From: Bacteroidetes bacterium HGW-Bacteroidetes-8 | Lineage (GTDB): Bacteria > Bacteroidota > Bacteroidia > Bacteroidales > UBA932 | Length of the DNA stretch: 64,000 bases | NCBI GenBank assembly: GCA_002840895.1 | Contig: PHCZ01000006.1 | Location: 1 to 64,000, forward strand | Reading direction: 5' to 3' | Notes under the pieces: model-generated | What the model saw: only the letters and a program-made list of their open reading frames with translations | Database searches by the model: none | Told to the model about the DNA's origin: nothing | Translations under genes and position numbers: made by a program | Shown: piece by piece, positions 1 to 10,511 of the stretch | Layout: every line of letters starts with the position of its first letter | How positions within the stretch are numbered: the first letter of the stretch is position 1

Positions 1-112
1 CAATAAATATAAAATATTATAATTTAAATTTGGAAAAGTCTTAGAATACGGGAGCCAATGTTTTCCTTTACTGACACCGTTATTCTTATAGATTGACAAA
101 AAAACACTTTGA

Positions 113-742
113 TTAAATGGTTTCGAAAACCTCAGTTATAGGTTTTCTCACTTTTTTGAATATCGCATATGGATCGTCATCCGCTCTGTAGCCAATAGCA
201 CCAATTACAGACGCAGATAAACCCTTCTGCTTAAGACCCAGAATATTGTCAAATTCAACTTTGTTAAATCCCTCCATAGGACACGAATCTATCTTCAGTT
301 CTGACGCTGCCGCTAATAGTGTTCCAAGCGCAATATATGTCTGCTTAGATGTCCAAACCTCGATCTGCGCTGGAGAGAGTGCTGCCATTTGAGATTTCAT
401 CATATCACCATAGTCCTTAGAATCTTCAAGCTTTAAATTGTTGATTTCTGCCCTTAATTTCAGATACCCGTCTACTTTATCCGGACCTAACTCTATATAG
501 TTGCAAAACAGTAAAAGATGAGATGCGTCAGTAATCTGAGCCTGCCCCCACGATGCGGCCTTAAGTTTCTCACGAACTTTAGGATCCTCAATTATTAGCA
601 CTTTAAATGGTTGCAGACCATAGGAGGTGGCCGAAAGGTTAATTGCTTCTTTTAAAAGCTCCAGATTATCTGCTGTTATCTTTTTGTTTGTATTAAATTT
701 CTTTGTAGCGTAGCGCCACTTAAGATTATCTATTATGTTCAT
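113..742 (-). CDS. Nitroreductase family protein (NAD(P)H-dependent oxidoreductase, NfsB-like)
   Basis: ORF 209 aa; N-terminal RYATKKFN and SATSYGLQPFKVLII typical of nitroreductases. Confidence 0.88.
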   Translation of the reverse strand: MNIIDNLKWRYATKKFNTNKKITADNLELLKEAINLSATSYGLQPFKVLIIEDPKVREKLKAASWGQAQITDASHLLLFCNYIELGPDKVDGYLKLRAEINNLKLEDSKDYGDMMKSQMAALSPAQIEVWTSKQTYIALGTLLAAASELKIDSCPMEGFNKVEFDNILGLKQKGLSASVIGAIGYRADDDPYAIFKKVRKPITEVFETI

Positions 743-828
743 TTTATTGTGTTTATTATAAATGTTTTGTTTGTTTAATTTTTGCGTTCTTAGTGTAAGA
801 GTGCTCTCTTTTTATTTTTTTATGAGGT

Positions 829-1563
829 TTACCACTTAAGAGGTACCTCCATTAGGAGAATTTTAGCCCCTTTTGATATCTCTATTTTCAACTCATCTGC
901 ATTTACGACGGCCAAAGCATCTCTTTTGCTTAAAAGGTAATTTTGAACCCTCGCTTCTCCCTCTATAACAAAAATATATATGCCATTATCTATACTTTTA
1001 GTTCTGTATTTTTCTACCCTATCTGAATCAAACTCTCCAAGATAGAACCAAGCGTTTTGGTATATCCATATTGCGTGAGGGTTATTCTCCCCTTTCGGTT
1101 GAATTATATTCAGAAGTTGGTTTTTAACAGACTCCGGGTTTACTCTCTTCTGGTCATACCTGGGTGTTACCCCTTTTTCATTGGGGAATACCCAAATCTG
1201 CAGTAGTTCAACATTGCTCTGTACACTATTGTTCATTTCGCTGTGAAAAACGCCGGTTCCGGCACTCATAACCTGAATCTCTCCGGCAGTGATTACAGAG
1301 CTGTTTCCCATACTATCTTCGTGACGCAGCTCTCCTTTTATGGGAATAGTTATTATCTCCATATTATCGTGGGGATGTTTCCCAAAGCCTTCTGATGGTG
1401 CTACAATGTCGTCATTGAGAACCCTTAAGGCACCAAAGTGAACTCTTTCCGGGTCATAGTAGTTTGCAAAGGAGAATGAGTGCTTTGCATTTAGCCAACC
1501 GTGGTTCGCACCACCTCTGGAATCTGATTTTATATATTTAAATATTGTCTCTCTCTTTTCCAT
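829..1563 (-). CDS. Pirin family protein (YhhW-like bicupin)
   Basis: ORF 244 aa; GGANHGWLNAKHSFSFANYYDPERVHFGALRVLNDD and HPHDNMEIITIPIKGELRHEDSMG are pirin signatures. Confidence 0.93.
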   Translation of the reverse strand: MEKRETIFKYIKSDSRGGANHGWLNAKHSFSFANYYDPERVHFGALRVLNDDIVAPSEGFGKHPHDNMEIITIPIKGELRHEDSMGNSSVITAGEIQVMSAGTGVFHSEMNNSVQSNVELLQIWVFPNEKGVTPRYDQKRVNPESVKNQLLNIIQPKGENNPHAIWIYQNAWFYLGEFDSDRVEKYRTKSIDNGIYIFVIEGEARVQNYLLSKRDALAVVNADELKIEISKGAKILLMEVPLKW

Positions 1564-1696
1564 AATTTTTTTATCATAATTTATGATGCAAAGTTACTTT
1601 CAAGAGGGCCCGGAGTCAATGTATAATTCCGAGGAGTTAATGTATAATTCCAAATGGTTATATTAATCCTACGCGCTGTTGTAACAATTCAGAGAC

Positions 1697-2611
1697 TTAA
1701 GAGAAGGCTCCCTCTCTGAAATTAGTAAAGTTTTCTCCCGTTGTGCTTTTGAAAAATTTACTGAAGTGGGCGGGGTCATTAAACCCCAGCATATATGCTA
1801 TCTCTTTTGATGATAAAGAGGTGTTAACTCCCTGCCTTTTAGCCTCAAGCACAAGCCTGGCCGCAATCATCTCTTTTGCAGTTGATCCGGTAACATTTTT
1901 AAGCACATTATTAAGATAGTCGGGTGAGAGGCCCATTTTCGAGGAGTATCTGTTTACCTGGTGCCAGGTTTTGAAATGGCTCTCCAACAAATCCTTAAAT
2001 TCGCCTACTATGTGAGCACCACTCTCCATTAGCTGTGTGTTTTCCAGCTTCTTGGCTTCAATAAATTGACTGCACTCGATTAAAAACAGCTTTAGCCAAG
2101 CTGCGACTGATTCGTTTCGGAACTTATCACTCTCTGCCCGTCTTGATTCAAACTGTGCTGTAATGCTCTCCGATATGTGCAAAAGAGAAGAGATCTCTCT
2201 GCCGGCAGAGTCAATATATGGCCTCTCTGCAACAATATCAAAGAGAGCTAGCATCTTTAAAAATTTATCTCCGATATTATATCTGCACACAAACTCTTGT
2301 GTAAACATTAGAACCAGCCCTGTGGGTCTTTGTGGAGTAATTACCTGATGTACCTGACCCGGTGCAAGAAAGAATATCCTCCCCGAACTTATCTCATACC
2401 TTGTAAAATCAACAAGATGGTTTCCCGAACCACTCTTAACCCAAATTATTGTAAAAAAATTATGCCTGTGTGGCAGGTCCGGTTCACCCTCTGTTTCGTC
2501 CCAAATATCCTCCATCTTTTTGTAGGCAAAGAGAACCTGCTCCTGATTATTTGTCAGATCAAAAGAGGGGATAGACCTTTGGTCCGATTCTGTAAAAACA
2601 CTCTGTTTCAT
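1697..2611 (-). CDS. AraC family transcriptional regulator (cupin plus C-terminal HTH)
   Basis: ORF 304 aa; C-terminal KEIAYMLGFNDPAHFSKFFKSTTGENFTNFR is the AraC second HTH. Confidence 0.93.
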   Translation of the reverse strand: MKQSVFTESDQRSIPSFDLTNNQEQVLFAYKKMEDIWDETEGEPDLPHRHNFFTIIWVKSGSGNHLVDFTRYEISSGRIFFLAPGQVHQVITPQRPTGLVLMFTQEFVCRYNIGDKFLKMLALFDIVAERPYIDSAGREISSLLHISESITAQFESRRAESDKFRNESVAAWLKLFLIECSQFIEAKKLENTQLMESGAHIVGEFKDLLESHFKTWHQVNRYSSKMGLSPDYLNNVLKNVTGSTAKEMIAARLVLEAKRQGVNTSLSSKEIAYMLGFNDPAHFSKFFKSTTGENFTNFREGAFS

Positions 2612-2649
2612 AATTTCTAAAAAGTATTGTACTTAACAACCCTTGTAAA

Positions 2650-3171
2650 TCAAGAGAGTCTCCTTACAACCGAGGTGTCTTTGCATTTTTCAAGAAGCCT
2701 GAGAAGAGTCAGGTTGAACCCGGGATGAATATCGTCCGGAGCAATCTGTACAATGGGCTCCAGAACAAAACGCCTAAGGTGCATTCTAGGATGTGGAACA
2801 ATAAGAGAGTCTTCTTGAATGATCTCCGAATTAAACAGGATAATGTCTATATCTATCTCCCTTGAGTTGTATGCAGAGCGCACCTCCCTTAAGCTTCTGC
2901 TTTGTGTTTTATCTCTTACTCTCCCTAGCCTGGCCTCAATTTTAAGAATTTCACTAAGCAGTTCCCCGGCGCTCATTGGGGTCTCCATAATAACAGCCAT
3001 ATTCAAAAACCATCTATCAGCATCAAACCCCCAGGGTTCACTCTCATAAATTGAAGATAAAACCATTTTACTTTGAGGGTTAGCCAGAGAGGAGAGAGCA
3101 GCAACGGCAATTTTTAGAATTGACTCCGAATCTCCCTTATTGCTACCTAAAAGAAGTACTGCTCTGTTCAT
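2650..3171 (-). CDS. folK: 2-amino-4-hydroxy-6-hydroxymethyldihydropteridine diphosphokinase
   Basis: ORF 173 aa; LLGSNKGD, YESEPWGF, REIDIDIILFN, VPHPRMHLRRFVLEP. Confidence 0.93.
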   Translation of the reverse strand: MNRAVLLLGSNKGDSESILKIAVAALSSLANPQSKMVLSSIYESEPWGFDADRWFLNMAVIMETPMSAGELLSEILKIEARLGRVRDKTQSRSLREVRSAYNSREIDIDIILFNSEIIQEDSLIVPHPRMHLRRFVLEPIVQIAPDDIHPGFNLTLLRLLEKCKDTSVVRRLS

Positions 3172-3228
3172 CTTTTTTGAGATAAATTTTCTTTATGAAA
3201 TCCTGGTATATATTTTACAGACAATCTC

Positions 3229-3531
3229 CTAGAGCATTCCCAGCTCAAAGAGAGCCTCTTCACTCATTCTCCCTTTATCCCAGGGAGGGTCAAAGGTTAG
3301 CTCAATCGCAACATCGTCAATTGACGGGACGGTTGAAACTGCATCATATACATCCTGCAGTAACTCGTCTACCATTGGACAATTTGGTGCTGTAAGGGTC
3401 ATCTTAATATGGGCCTTTTTGTTATTGTCTACTTTTATCTCGTAGATAAGGCCCAGGTCGTAGACATTCACCGGTATCTCAGGATCGTAAACCTGTTTTA
3501 AGGCCATAACAATATTTTTCTCTACACTCAT
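3229..3531 (-). CDS. DUF59/MIP18 family Fe-S assembly factor (SufT-like)
   Basis: ORF 100 aa; VYDPEIPVNVYDLGLIYEI and LTAPNCPMVDELLQDV. Confidence 0.9.
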   Translation of the reverse strand: MSVEKNIVMALKQVYDPEIPVNVYDLGLIYEIKVDNNKKAHIKMTLTAPNCPMVDELLQDVYDAVSTVPSIDDVAIELTFDPPWDKGRMSEEALFELGML

Positions 3532-3546
3532 ATTCTACTTTTTAAT

Positions 3547-3957
3547 TTATGAGTAGGCAGCTGCATAGTATTTAATTTGCCGAATCATAGAGAGTAAGCC
3601 ATTTGCTCGTGTGGGAGAGAGATTGTCCTGCAGACCGATCTTCTCGATAAACTTAATATCAGACTCAAGAATCTCCTTTGGTGTTCTCCCGGAATAGACT
3701 CTTACCAGTAGCGAGATTATACCTTTGGTGATAATTGCATCACTATCTGCAGTAAAAAACAATTTACCTTCAGAAATTTGCGCATTAAGCCATACTCTTG
3801 ATTGACAGCCCTTTATTAAGTTTCCCTCCTGTTTGGCGTTTTCCCCTATTATTGGCAGAGATTTCCCTAGCTCAATCAGGTACTCATATTTATCCATCCA
3901 CTCTGTAAAGATTGAGAACTCATCAACTATCTCCTGCTCTACCTCTTTAATTGTCAT
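3547..3957 (-). CDS. sufE: SufE family Fe-S cluster assembly protein
   Basis: ORF 136 aa; EYLIELGKSLP, IKGCQSRVWL. Confidence 0.92.
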   Translation of the reverse strand: MTIKEVEQEIVDEFSIFTEWMDKYEYLIELGKSLPIIGENAKQEGNLIKGCQSRVWLNAQISEGKLFFTADSDAIITKGIISLLVRVYSGRTPKEILESDIKFIEKIGLQDNLSPTRANGLLSMIRQIKYYAAAYS

Positions 3958-4091
3958 AATCTATATTATTATATTACAGTTCTTTATTCTCTGTTTGCTT
4001 CTATCTTTAATCTTTTTCCTATCAATTGTAGATATATTGTTGATTTTCTTTAATTTCCACAATGTTGTTTAACTTAGACCTGAATTGCTCT

Positions 4092-5318
4092 TTATCTTAA
4101 CATCTTCAATGCTCTCTTGAGCCCTTCTACAAAAATTTGTGCCTCTTCCATTGTGTTATACATCCCAAAAGAGGCTCTTAACATAGATTCCGCACCAAAT
4201 CTTTGCATTAGCGGTTCTGCACACATAAACCCTGAACGCAGAGCTATCCCCAGTTTGTCCATAATCATTGCTATATCAGATGGGTATGCTCCCTCTGCAG
4301 TAATTGAGAAGAGAGGAATTTTTTTATCTGAAACTCCAAAAATCTTAACTCCTTCAATCTTTGTCAACTCCTCAATTAAAAATGTAACTATCTCTTTTTC
4401 ATATATAGAAACTGCTGCTAAATCAATTTGATTCATAAACCTAATTGCTTCGCCCAAGGCGGCGGCCCCAATAAAATTTGGAGTTCCTGCCTCAAATTTA
4501 AGCGGTAGTGCAGCGTAGGTTGTCTTTTTTAATGTCACACTCTCTACCATATCGCCTCCACCCATCCAGGGAGGCATAGATTCGAGAAGCTCCTTTTTCC
4601 CGTATAGGACACCTATCCCGGTTGGTCCGTATAATTTATGACCGGAAAAAGCATAAAAATCACAGTCCAACTTTTGAAGATCTACCTTTGTATGTACAAC
4701 TCCCTGAGCGCCATCTATCAAAACCGGAATTCCAAGAGAGTGTGCTTTAGTGATAACGGCCTCTATTGGATTGATAATTCCAAGAACATTTGATATTTGA
4801 CTTACCGCAACAAGCTTTACGGAGTTATCAAGCAACTTGTCCAGAGATTCAAGAATCCAGTTGCCGGAATCGTCAACCGGTAAAACTTTTAATTCCGCTC
4901 CTCTCATATCGCAGACCATCTGCCAGGGAACAATGTTTGAATGGTGTTCTGCCTCAGTAATTAATATTGAATCTCCCCTATTTAAAAATTTTGATGCAAA
5001 ACTATAGGCAACAAGATTAATAGATGCCGTAGTTCCGGAGGTGAAAATTATCTCCTCTGGGTGTGCAGCGTTAAGATATTTTTGAATATCCCTCCTTGCG
5101 GCCTCGTAGAGTGCTGTTGTTTGTGCGCTCAGTTCGTGAACTGCTCTATGGATATTACCATTTGTGCGAGAGTTCATCTGGTTTATCAAATCTATTACTG
5201 AGTGTGGTTTATGGGCTGTAGCGCCATTGTCCAGATATACAAGTCTCTTTCCGTTAACCTGTTGCTCTAAAGCAGGAAAATGTTTTCTAATCTCAGAAAC
5301 AGATGATATTTTTCCCAT
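4092..5318 (-). CDS. sufS: SufS family cysteine desulfurase
   Basis: YLDNGATAHKP, DFYAFSGHKLYGPTGIGVLYG, ALRSGFMCAEPL. The ORF track opens at 5372, but a TATTTTTG -7-like element (minus strand, ~5356-5363) lies inside that extension, favouring Met at 5318 (MGKISSVSEIRKHFP). Confidence 0.93.
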   Translation of the reverse strand: MGKISSVSEIRKHFPALEQQVNGKRLVYLDNGATAHKPHSVIDLINQMNSRTNGNIHRAVHELSAQTTALYEAARRDIQKYLNAAHPEEIIFTSGTTASINLVAYSFASKFLNRGDSILITEAEHHSNIVPWQMVCDMRGAELKVLPVDDSGNWILESLDKLLDNSVKLVAVSQISNVLGIINPIEAVITKAHSLGIPVLIDGAQGVVHTKVDLQKLDCDFYAFSGHKLYGPTGIGVLYGKKELLESMPPWMGGGDMVESVTLKKTTYAALPLKFEAGTPNFIGAAALGEAIRFMNQIDLAAVSIYEKEIVTFLIEELTKIEGVKIFGVSDKKIPLFSITAEGAYPSDIAMIMDKLGIALRSGFMCAEPLMQRFGAESMLRASFGMYNTMEEAQIFVEGLKRALKMLR

Positions 5319-5430
5319 TGTTGTTTTGGTCGTTAAAATTTCTTGTTCTACGCGACAAAAATAGTAAAACAAAGTTGCCCGTTATACCTTAAAAACATAA
5401 ATTTGTGACAATTGTTTAGATACAGTAATT

Positions 5431-6021
5431 ATGTATGAATATATAAAAGGCGAACTTACAGAACTTACCCCCACCGAAATAGTGGTTGAAAACGGCGGCA
5501 TTGGTTATAAAATTCTAATCTCTCTGCAAACTTACTCGAAATTAAAAAGGGGTGATATGAGCAAACTTTTTATCTATCACCATATAAGAGAGGATATTGA
5601 ATTGCTCTTTGGATTCTTTGACAAGGAGGAGAGATCTATTTTCACTCACCTTATTGCCGTTTCCGGTATTGGTCCAAATACTGCAAGGATGATGCTCTCC
5701 TCTATGAGCTCAGACGAAATTCGTAATGCGATTATTACAGGAGATCTCAACAGATTAAAAAGTATTAAGGGTATTGGTTTAAAAACAGCACAGAGACTGC
5801 TAATAGATCTAAAGGATAAAATGGTTAAGATCAGCGGTCAGGATGGTGTTTCTACCTTTATTGGAGGCAGTGAAAACAAAAAACACGAAGAGGCCTCATC
5901 TGCACTGATTCTTCTTGGTTTCTCCAAGCCTAATGTAGAGAAGGTTCTTGATATGCTGTTAAAGGAGAACCCCGCCTACTCGCTTGAAGAGCTTATTAAG
6001 CTTTCTCTAAAAAGGTTATAA
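5431..6021 (+). CDS. ruvA: Holliday junction branch migration protein RuvA
   Basis: ORF 196 aa; MYEYIKGELTELTPTEIVVENGGIGYKI, SVSGIGPNTARMML, IKGIGLKTAQRLLIDLKDK. Confidence 0.95.
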   Translation: MYEYIKGELTELTPTEIVVENGGIGYKILISLQTYSKLKRGDMSKLFIYHHIREDIELLFGFFDKEERSIFTHLIAVSGIGPNTARMMLSSMSSDEIRNAIITGDLNRLKSIKGIGLKTAQRLLIDLKDKMVKISGQDGVSTFIGGSENKKHEEASSALILLGFSKPNVEKVLDMLLKENPAYSLEELIKLSLKRL

Positions 6022-6067
6022 TATTAATATTTTTTAATACTTTTGTACAAAATTTAACTCAAAAGAT

Positions 6068-6442
6068 ATGAATATCCCTGCAAATCTTAAGTATTCTCCA
6101 GACCACGAATGGATTAAAATTGAAGGAAACATTGCCACAGTCGGCATCACCGATTTCGCCCAAGGTCAGCTTGGAGACGTTGTTTTTGTTGACATCCCGT
6201 CTGAAGGTGAGACTCTTGAAAAATCTGATGTATTTGGAGCAATTGAGGCAGTTAAAACTGTTGCTGACGCTTTTATGCCTGTTTCAGGTAAGATTATCGA
6301 AATTAATGCCAATCTTGAATCCTCTCCTGAGTCTGTAAATAAAGACCCATACCAGGAAGGCTGGATGGTCAAAATTGAGATGAGCGATCCTTCTGAAGTG
6401 GACTCATTGCTAGACGCAGAGGCTTATAAAGCGTTATTATAA
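6068..6442 (+). CDS. gcvH: Glycine cleavage system H protein
   Basis: ORF 124 aa; YSPDHEWIKIEGN, GDVVFVDIP, GAIEAVKTVADAFMPVSG (lipoyl lysine). Confidence 0.96.
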   Translation: MNIPANLKYSPDHEWIKIEGNIATVGITDFAQGQLGDVVFVDIPSEGETLEKSDVFGAIEAVKTVADAFMPVSGKIIEINANLESSPESVNKDPYQEGWMVKIEMSDPSEVDSLLDAEAYKALL

Positions 6443-6502
6443 TAAGCACCTCAAAACTCAATACTAACAATAGTTCAAAAAACATTTGAACTTTTTAGTA
6501 AT

Positions 6503-6540
6503 AAACCTGCTGTAAAAACACAGCAGGTTTTATTTTTTTA
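6503..6540 (+). terminator. Rho-independent terminator after gcvH
   Basis: 11-bp stem aaacctgctgt / acagcaggttt, 6-nt loop, then tattttttta; a second small hairpin gttcaaa...tttgaac precedes it. Confidence 0.8.
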
Positions 6541-6569
6541 TAAATTTACCAATATTTAACACTTATTGT

Positions 6570-7598
6570 ATGATTCACAGCTTTGGCAGCGACAACCACT
6601 CAGGGGTAGCACCCGAAATTATGAAGGCAATAGTGAGTTCTAATCTCGATTTTCAAGTTGCTTACGGAGAAGATGAATTTACAGCTCAAGCCGAAAAAAT
6701 TTTTAAACGAGATTTTGGCCCCGAAACAGAGGTTTTTTTTGTTTTTAACGGCACAGGTGCAAATATTCTAGCTCTAAAGGCTATGACAAACAGCTATAAC
6801 TCCATTTTATGTGCAGTTTCTGCCCATATAAATGCAGATGAGTGCGGAGCTCCCGAAAAGCTCACCGGATGCAAGCTTATAGCTATCCCTGCAACAGACG
6901 GAAAGGTCTCTGTAGAGGATGTAGAAAAAGAGTTAAGAGGATTTGGGTTCCAGCACCATTCACAACCTAAGGTTCTCTCCATATCTCAACCTACAGAGCT
7001 AGGTACACTTTATACACCTGCAGAGATAAAAGCTCTCACAGAGCTTATGCACAAGCACAACTGCTATATTCATATTGATGGGTCAAGAATCTCTAATGCC
7101 TCAGAGTCTTTAAACTTACCAATCCGTGAGTTTACCTCTGATCTTGGTGTAGATGCCATCTCTTTTGGTGGAACAAAGAATGGTTTGCTGATTGGTGAAG
7201 CCGTCGTTTTCTTTAAGCAAAAGTTGGCCCACAACTTCCTCTATATCAGAAAACAGGCCGCTCAGTTATTCTCAAAAAACCGTTTTATTGCAGCACAGTT
7301 TGTTGCATACCTGGAGGATGGCCTTAATATTCGACTTGCGGCCCACTCCAATAAAATGGCGAAATATCTTGAGCGAAGTCTCCGGGGAATACCACAAGTT
7401 GTTGTCTCCAGAACTGTTGAGACAAATGCTGTATTTGCAATCCTGCCGGCTGAAATCTCCTCAAAACTTAGAGAGAAGCACTATTTTTATGTTTGGGACG
7501 AAGATCTGAATGAAGTTCGCTGGATGTGTTCATTTAACACAAGAATGGAGGATATAGACCTGTTTATAAAAGACCTTAAAAGTTTGGTTTTAAAATAA
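6570..7598 (+). CDS. Low-specificity L-threonine aldolase / beta-eliminating lyase family
   Basis: ORF 342 aa; SDNHSGVAPEIM, YGEDEFTAQAEKIFKRDFG, HIDGSRISNA, SFGGTKNG. Confidence 0.9.
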   Translation: MIHSFGSDNHSGVAPEIMKAIVSSNLDFQVAYGEDEFTAQAEKIFKRDFGPETEVFFVFNGTGANILALKAMTNSYNSILCAVSAHINADECGAPEKLTGCKLIAIPATDGKVSVEDVEKELRGFGFQHHSQPKVLSISQPTELGTLYTPAEIKALTELMHKHNCYIHIDGSRISNASESLNLPIREFTSDLGVDAISFGGTKNGLLIGEAVVFFKQKLAHNFLYIRKQAAQLFSKNRFIAAQFVAYLEDGLNIRLAAHSNKMAKYLERSLRGIPQVVVSRTVETNAVFAILPAEISSKLREKHYFYVWDEDLNEVRWMCSFNTRMEDIDLFIKDLKSLVLK

Positions 7599-7625
7599 AT
7601 AACTAACACAATAACCTAAATTACT

Positions 7626-9401
7626 ATGGAAGTAACAAGAACCTTCGACATTCTAGAGCAGCTGGTTAAAGAGTATCCTAAAGATGATATTCTCAGCAGA
7701 AAGGTCAACGGGAAATGGATCAAATTTACGTGTGACGAATACCGCAAACACTCACATCTTCTCGCTTATGCATTCCTCTCAATGGATCTTATGCCTGAAG
7801 ATAAGGTAATTACCATTACTAATAATCGCCCTGAATGGAACTTTGTAGATATGGGACTTACTCTAGCCCGTCTTATACACGTTCCTGTTTATACCACACT
7901 AAGCAATGATGACTACCTTCATATTTTTGACCACAGTGATGCTAAGGTTATTTTTGTGGGCGGCGATGCTCTGTTAAAAAAACTAACGCCGCTTGTTAAA
8001 AAAATTGGCCGTGAGATTGAAATCATCACAATGGACAGGACAGATGGCTTCCGCTGTATTGAAGATCTTTATAGAATTGGCGAAGAGCTTGAAGGCAAGA
8101 ACAAAGATATTATTGAAAATAATAAAAAGAGTATCGACGAAAACTCTGTTGCAACCATAATTTACACTTCAGGAACAACAGGTGCACCAAAAGGTGTGAT
8201 GTTATCGCATAAAAACCTGGTATTCAATTTCAAAGGTAGTGCGGCACAACAAAGTAAAGACTACAGACATAAAATGCTAAGTTTCTTGCCTTTATGCCAC
8301 ATATATGAGAGAACTATGAACTACAATTATCAATATTGTGGTATTAGTACTTACTATGCAGAGAGTCTTTCCACAATTGCTGCCGATCTTGCAGATTGTC
8401 ACGCAGACGGATTCTGTGCCGTTCCGAGGGTTCTTGAGATGATGTACAACAAACTTGAGGCAGCAGGCAAAGATCTCAAGGGTATTAAAAAAATAATTTA
8501 CAAATGGGCATTCTCTATCGCCAGTAAGTTTGACTACACTAAAACAAGTCCATTCTATACCCTACAATACAAAATTGCAGATAAGCTGGTTTATAGCAAA
8601 TGGAGGCAGAAACTCGGAGGAAAGGAGATGCTCATTGTTTCCGGCGGCTCTTCAATACAGGCAAAGATTATTAGACTCTTTACGGCAGCAAAGATGTATA
8701 TTTTTGAAGGTTATGGTATGACAGAAACCTCTCCTGTTATTGCTGTTAATAATCCTAAAGAGATGATAATTAAGATTGGCACCGTTGGAAAGGCAATGGC
8801 CGGAACAGAGATGATGATTGCAGAAGATGGAGAGATTCTTACCAGGGGACCTCACGTTATGTTAGGCTACTATAAAGATCCGGAATATACCAAGCAGGTA
8901 ATTGACTCTGATGGATGGCTTCATACCGGAGATATTGGTGTGATGGTAGACGAGATATTTCTAAAGATTACAGACCGAAAGAAGGAGATCTTCAAACTCT
9001 CTGCCGGCAAATATGTGGCTCCACAGGTTATAGAAAATATGCTAAAGGAGTCTTCTTTTATAGAAAATTGTATGGTTGTCGGAGAAAACCAAAAATTTGC
9101 CTCTGCAATTATAATTCCGGACTTCAACAGATTACACTTTTGGGCTGCAAAAAATAAGATTCACTATAAAGACAACATAGATCTTATCCAAAACGACGCG
9201 ATAATAGATAAGATAAACAAGGAGATTGATATGATAAATAAAAAGTTGGCTGTTCACGAGCAGGTTAAAAGAGCTAGACTTGTTGCAGATGAATGGACTC
9301 CTCTTAATGATATGCTATCACAAACCCTTAAGTTAAAAAGAAATAAAATTAAGGCTAAGTACCAGACGTTGATAAATGATATCTACAAGAACGAAATTTA
9401 A
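7626..9401 (+). CDS. AMP-dependent long-chain fatty acid-CoA ligase
   Basis: ORF 591 aa; TIIYTSGTTGAPKGVMLSHKN, GYGMTETSPVI, DGWLHTGDIG. Confidence 0.93.
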   Translation: MEVTRTFDILEQLVKEYPKDDILSRKVNGKWIKFTCDEYRKHSHLLAYAFLSMDLMPEDKVITITNNRPEWNFVDMGLTLARLIHVPVYTTLSNDDYLHIFDHSDAKVIFVGGDALLKKLTPLVKKIGREIEIITMDRTDGFRCIEDLYRIGEELEGKNKDIIENNKKSIDENSVATIIYTSGTTGAPKGVMLSHKNLVFNFKGSAAQQSKDYRHKMLSFLPLCHIYERTMNYNYQYCGISTYYAESLSTIAADLADCHADGFCAVPRVLEMMYNKLEAAGKDLKGIKKIIYKWAFSIASKFDYTKTSPFYTLQYKIADKLVYSKWRQKLGGKEMLIVSGGSSIQAKIIRLFTAAKMYIFEGYGMTETSPVIAVNNPKEMIIKIGTVGKAMAGTEMMIAEDGEILTRGPHVMLGYYKDPEYTKQVIDSDGWLHTGDIGVMVDEIFLKITDRKKEIFKLSAGKYVAPQVIENMLKESSFIENCMVVGENQKFASAIIIPDFNRLHFWAAKNKIHYKDNIDLIQNDAIIDKINKEIDMINKKLAVHEQVKRARLVADEWTPLNDMLSQTLKLKRNKIKAKYQTLINDIYKNEI

Positions 9402-10299
9402 TTACACGATTCGTCTTGCCGAAAAAGATGACACTCTCTCTATACTACGAATATGGAGAGAGTGTTTTACTGATGATTTACTTTACATTAGTAATTTTAT
9501 AAACTACTGCCTTCCATATACAAAAACTTGGGTAGTGATTCCACAAGAGTCCACATCTGCAGTTTCAGTTCTATCTCTTTTACCTTCATACGCAATTATT
9601 GATAACCAAAAAATATCTGGAGGGTATATCTATGGCGTTGCAACTCTACCGAATTTTAGAGGACACTCCCTCTCTAAAAGACTAATAGAGACTACTATTA
9701 GCTACTGCAAAGAGAAGGAAATACAGTACATTGTTATAAGGCCTGCAGAGAGCTCCCTTTTTGACCTTTACAAAAAACAATCTTTTGAAACATTCATTTC
9801 AAAAAACTTAACAAATATTGACCTTAGCCAAATCAATTTCTCAGATGTTACTCCACTTAAAAGAGTAGAAAATTTTAGTATTGCTGAATTATACTCTTTA
9901 AGAGAGGAAGAGCTCTTTAAAACACACTTACTATGGCCAATAGATATCCTCAACTATACTATAGAAGATGCAAAGTCAAAGGGAGGCTCTTTAATAGCAT
10001 TAATGGATGAAACTACGGTGAAAAAGATACTTTTTTATGTTGCATATCCGGACGAATCCAATGTATCTAGCATAAAAATAGCTGACTCTAACATTGTGCA
10101 TACTAACGATCTAAAACAAATTATATTGGATATTAAATTTGCATTTCCATACGCAAAAAAAATAATAATAGAGAGCTCTTCCGCTGGTTTTAAAACTGAG
10201 AATACTACCCTTGCGAACTCTGCACTAATAAAAATTCTTGACAGCAAAATTAGCTCAGAAAAACTCTCTTTACTGCACTTAGCTTTACCAATGGAGTAG
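9376..10299 (+). CDS. GNAT family N-acetyltransferase
   Basis: ORF 307 aa overlapping the upstream CDS by 26 bp; GVATLPNFRGHSLSKRLIETTISYCKEKEIQYIVIRP is an acetyl-CoA binding motif. Confidence 0.75.
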   Translation: MISTRTKFNYTIRLAEKDDTLSILRIWRECFTDDLLYISNFINYCLPYTKTWVVIPQESTSAVSVLSLLPSYAIIDNQKISGGYIYGVATLPNFRGHSLSKRLIETTISYCKEKEIQYIVIRPAESSLFDLYKKQSFETFISKNLTNIDLSQINFSDVTPLKRVENFSIAELYSLREEELFKTHLLWPIDILNYTIEDAKSKGGSLIALMDETTVKKILFYVAYPDESNVSSIKIADSNIVHTNDLKQIILDIKFAFPYAKKIIIESSSAGFKTENTTLANSALIKILDSKISSEKLSLLHLALPME

Positions 10300-10342
10300 C
10301 GAACCGCTGCTTAGATAATCAATTTGCATATTTGGCTATAAA

Positions 10343-10358
10343 TGTTCCACGGGAAACA
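10343..10358. promoter_or_regulatory. Candidate parS centromere site (copy 1)
   Basis: TGTTCCACGGGAAACA differs from the parS consensus TGTTNCACGTGAAACA at one position. Confidence 0.6.
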
Positions 10359-10511
10359 TTTATGAATTAACCCTCTGACAGTAAAAGAGAAGGGTAATCT
10401 TTCCTGTGCTAAAGATTTCATTACATAAATAGAGATATTGGTATACCTGTTGAATTGAATATACAAGTAAAAGATTACACTTACGAAGGAGAACTACTGA
10501 AAAATATATTC

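Noticed and set aside
2163-2620. ORFs 2163..2348 and 2330..2620 on +
   Set aside because: Antisense to a confident AraC-family gene, low-complexity translations without family motifs; the same applies to the other short antisense ORFs in the track (for example 22085..22423 and 43216..43709)
4092-5372. Longer SufS start with N-terminal MFYYFCRVEQEILTTKTT
   Set aside because: Extension is atypical and contains a promoter-like element; Met at 5318 is better
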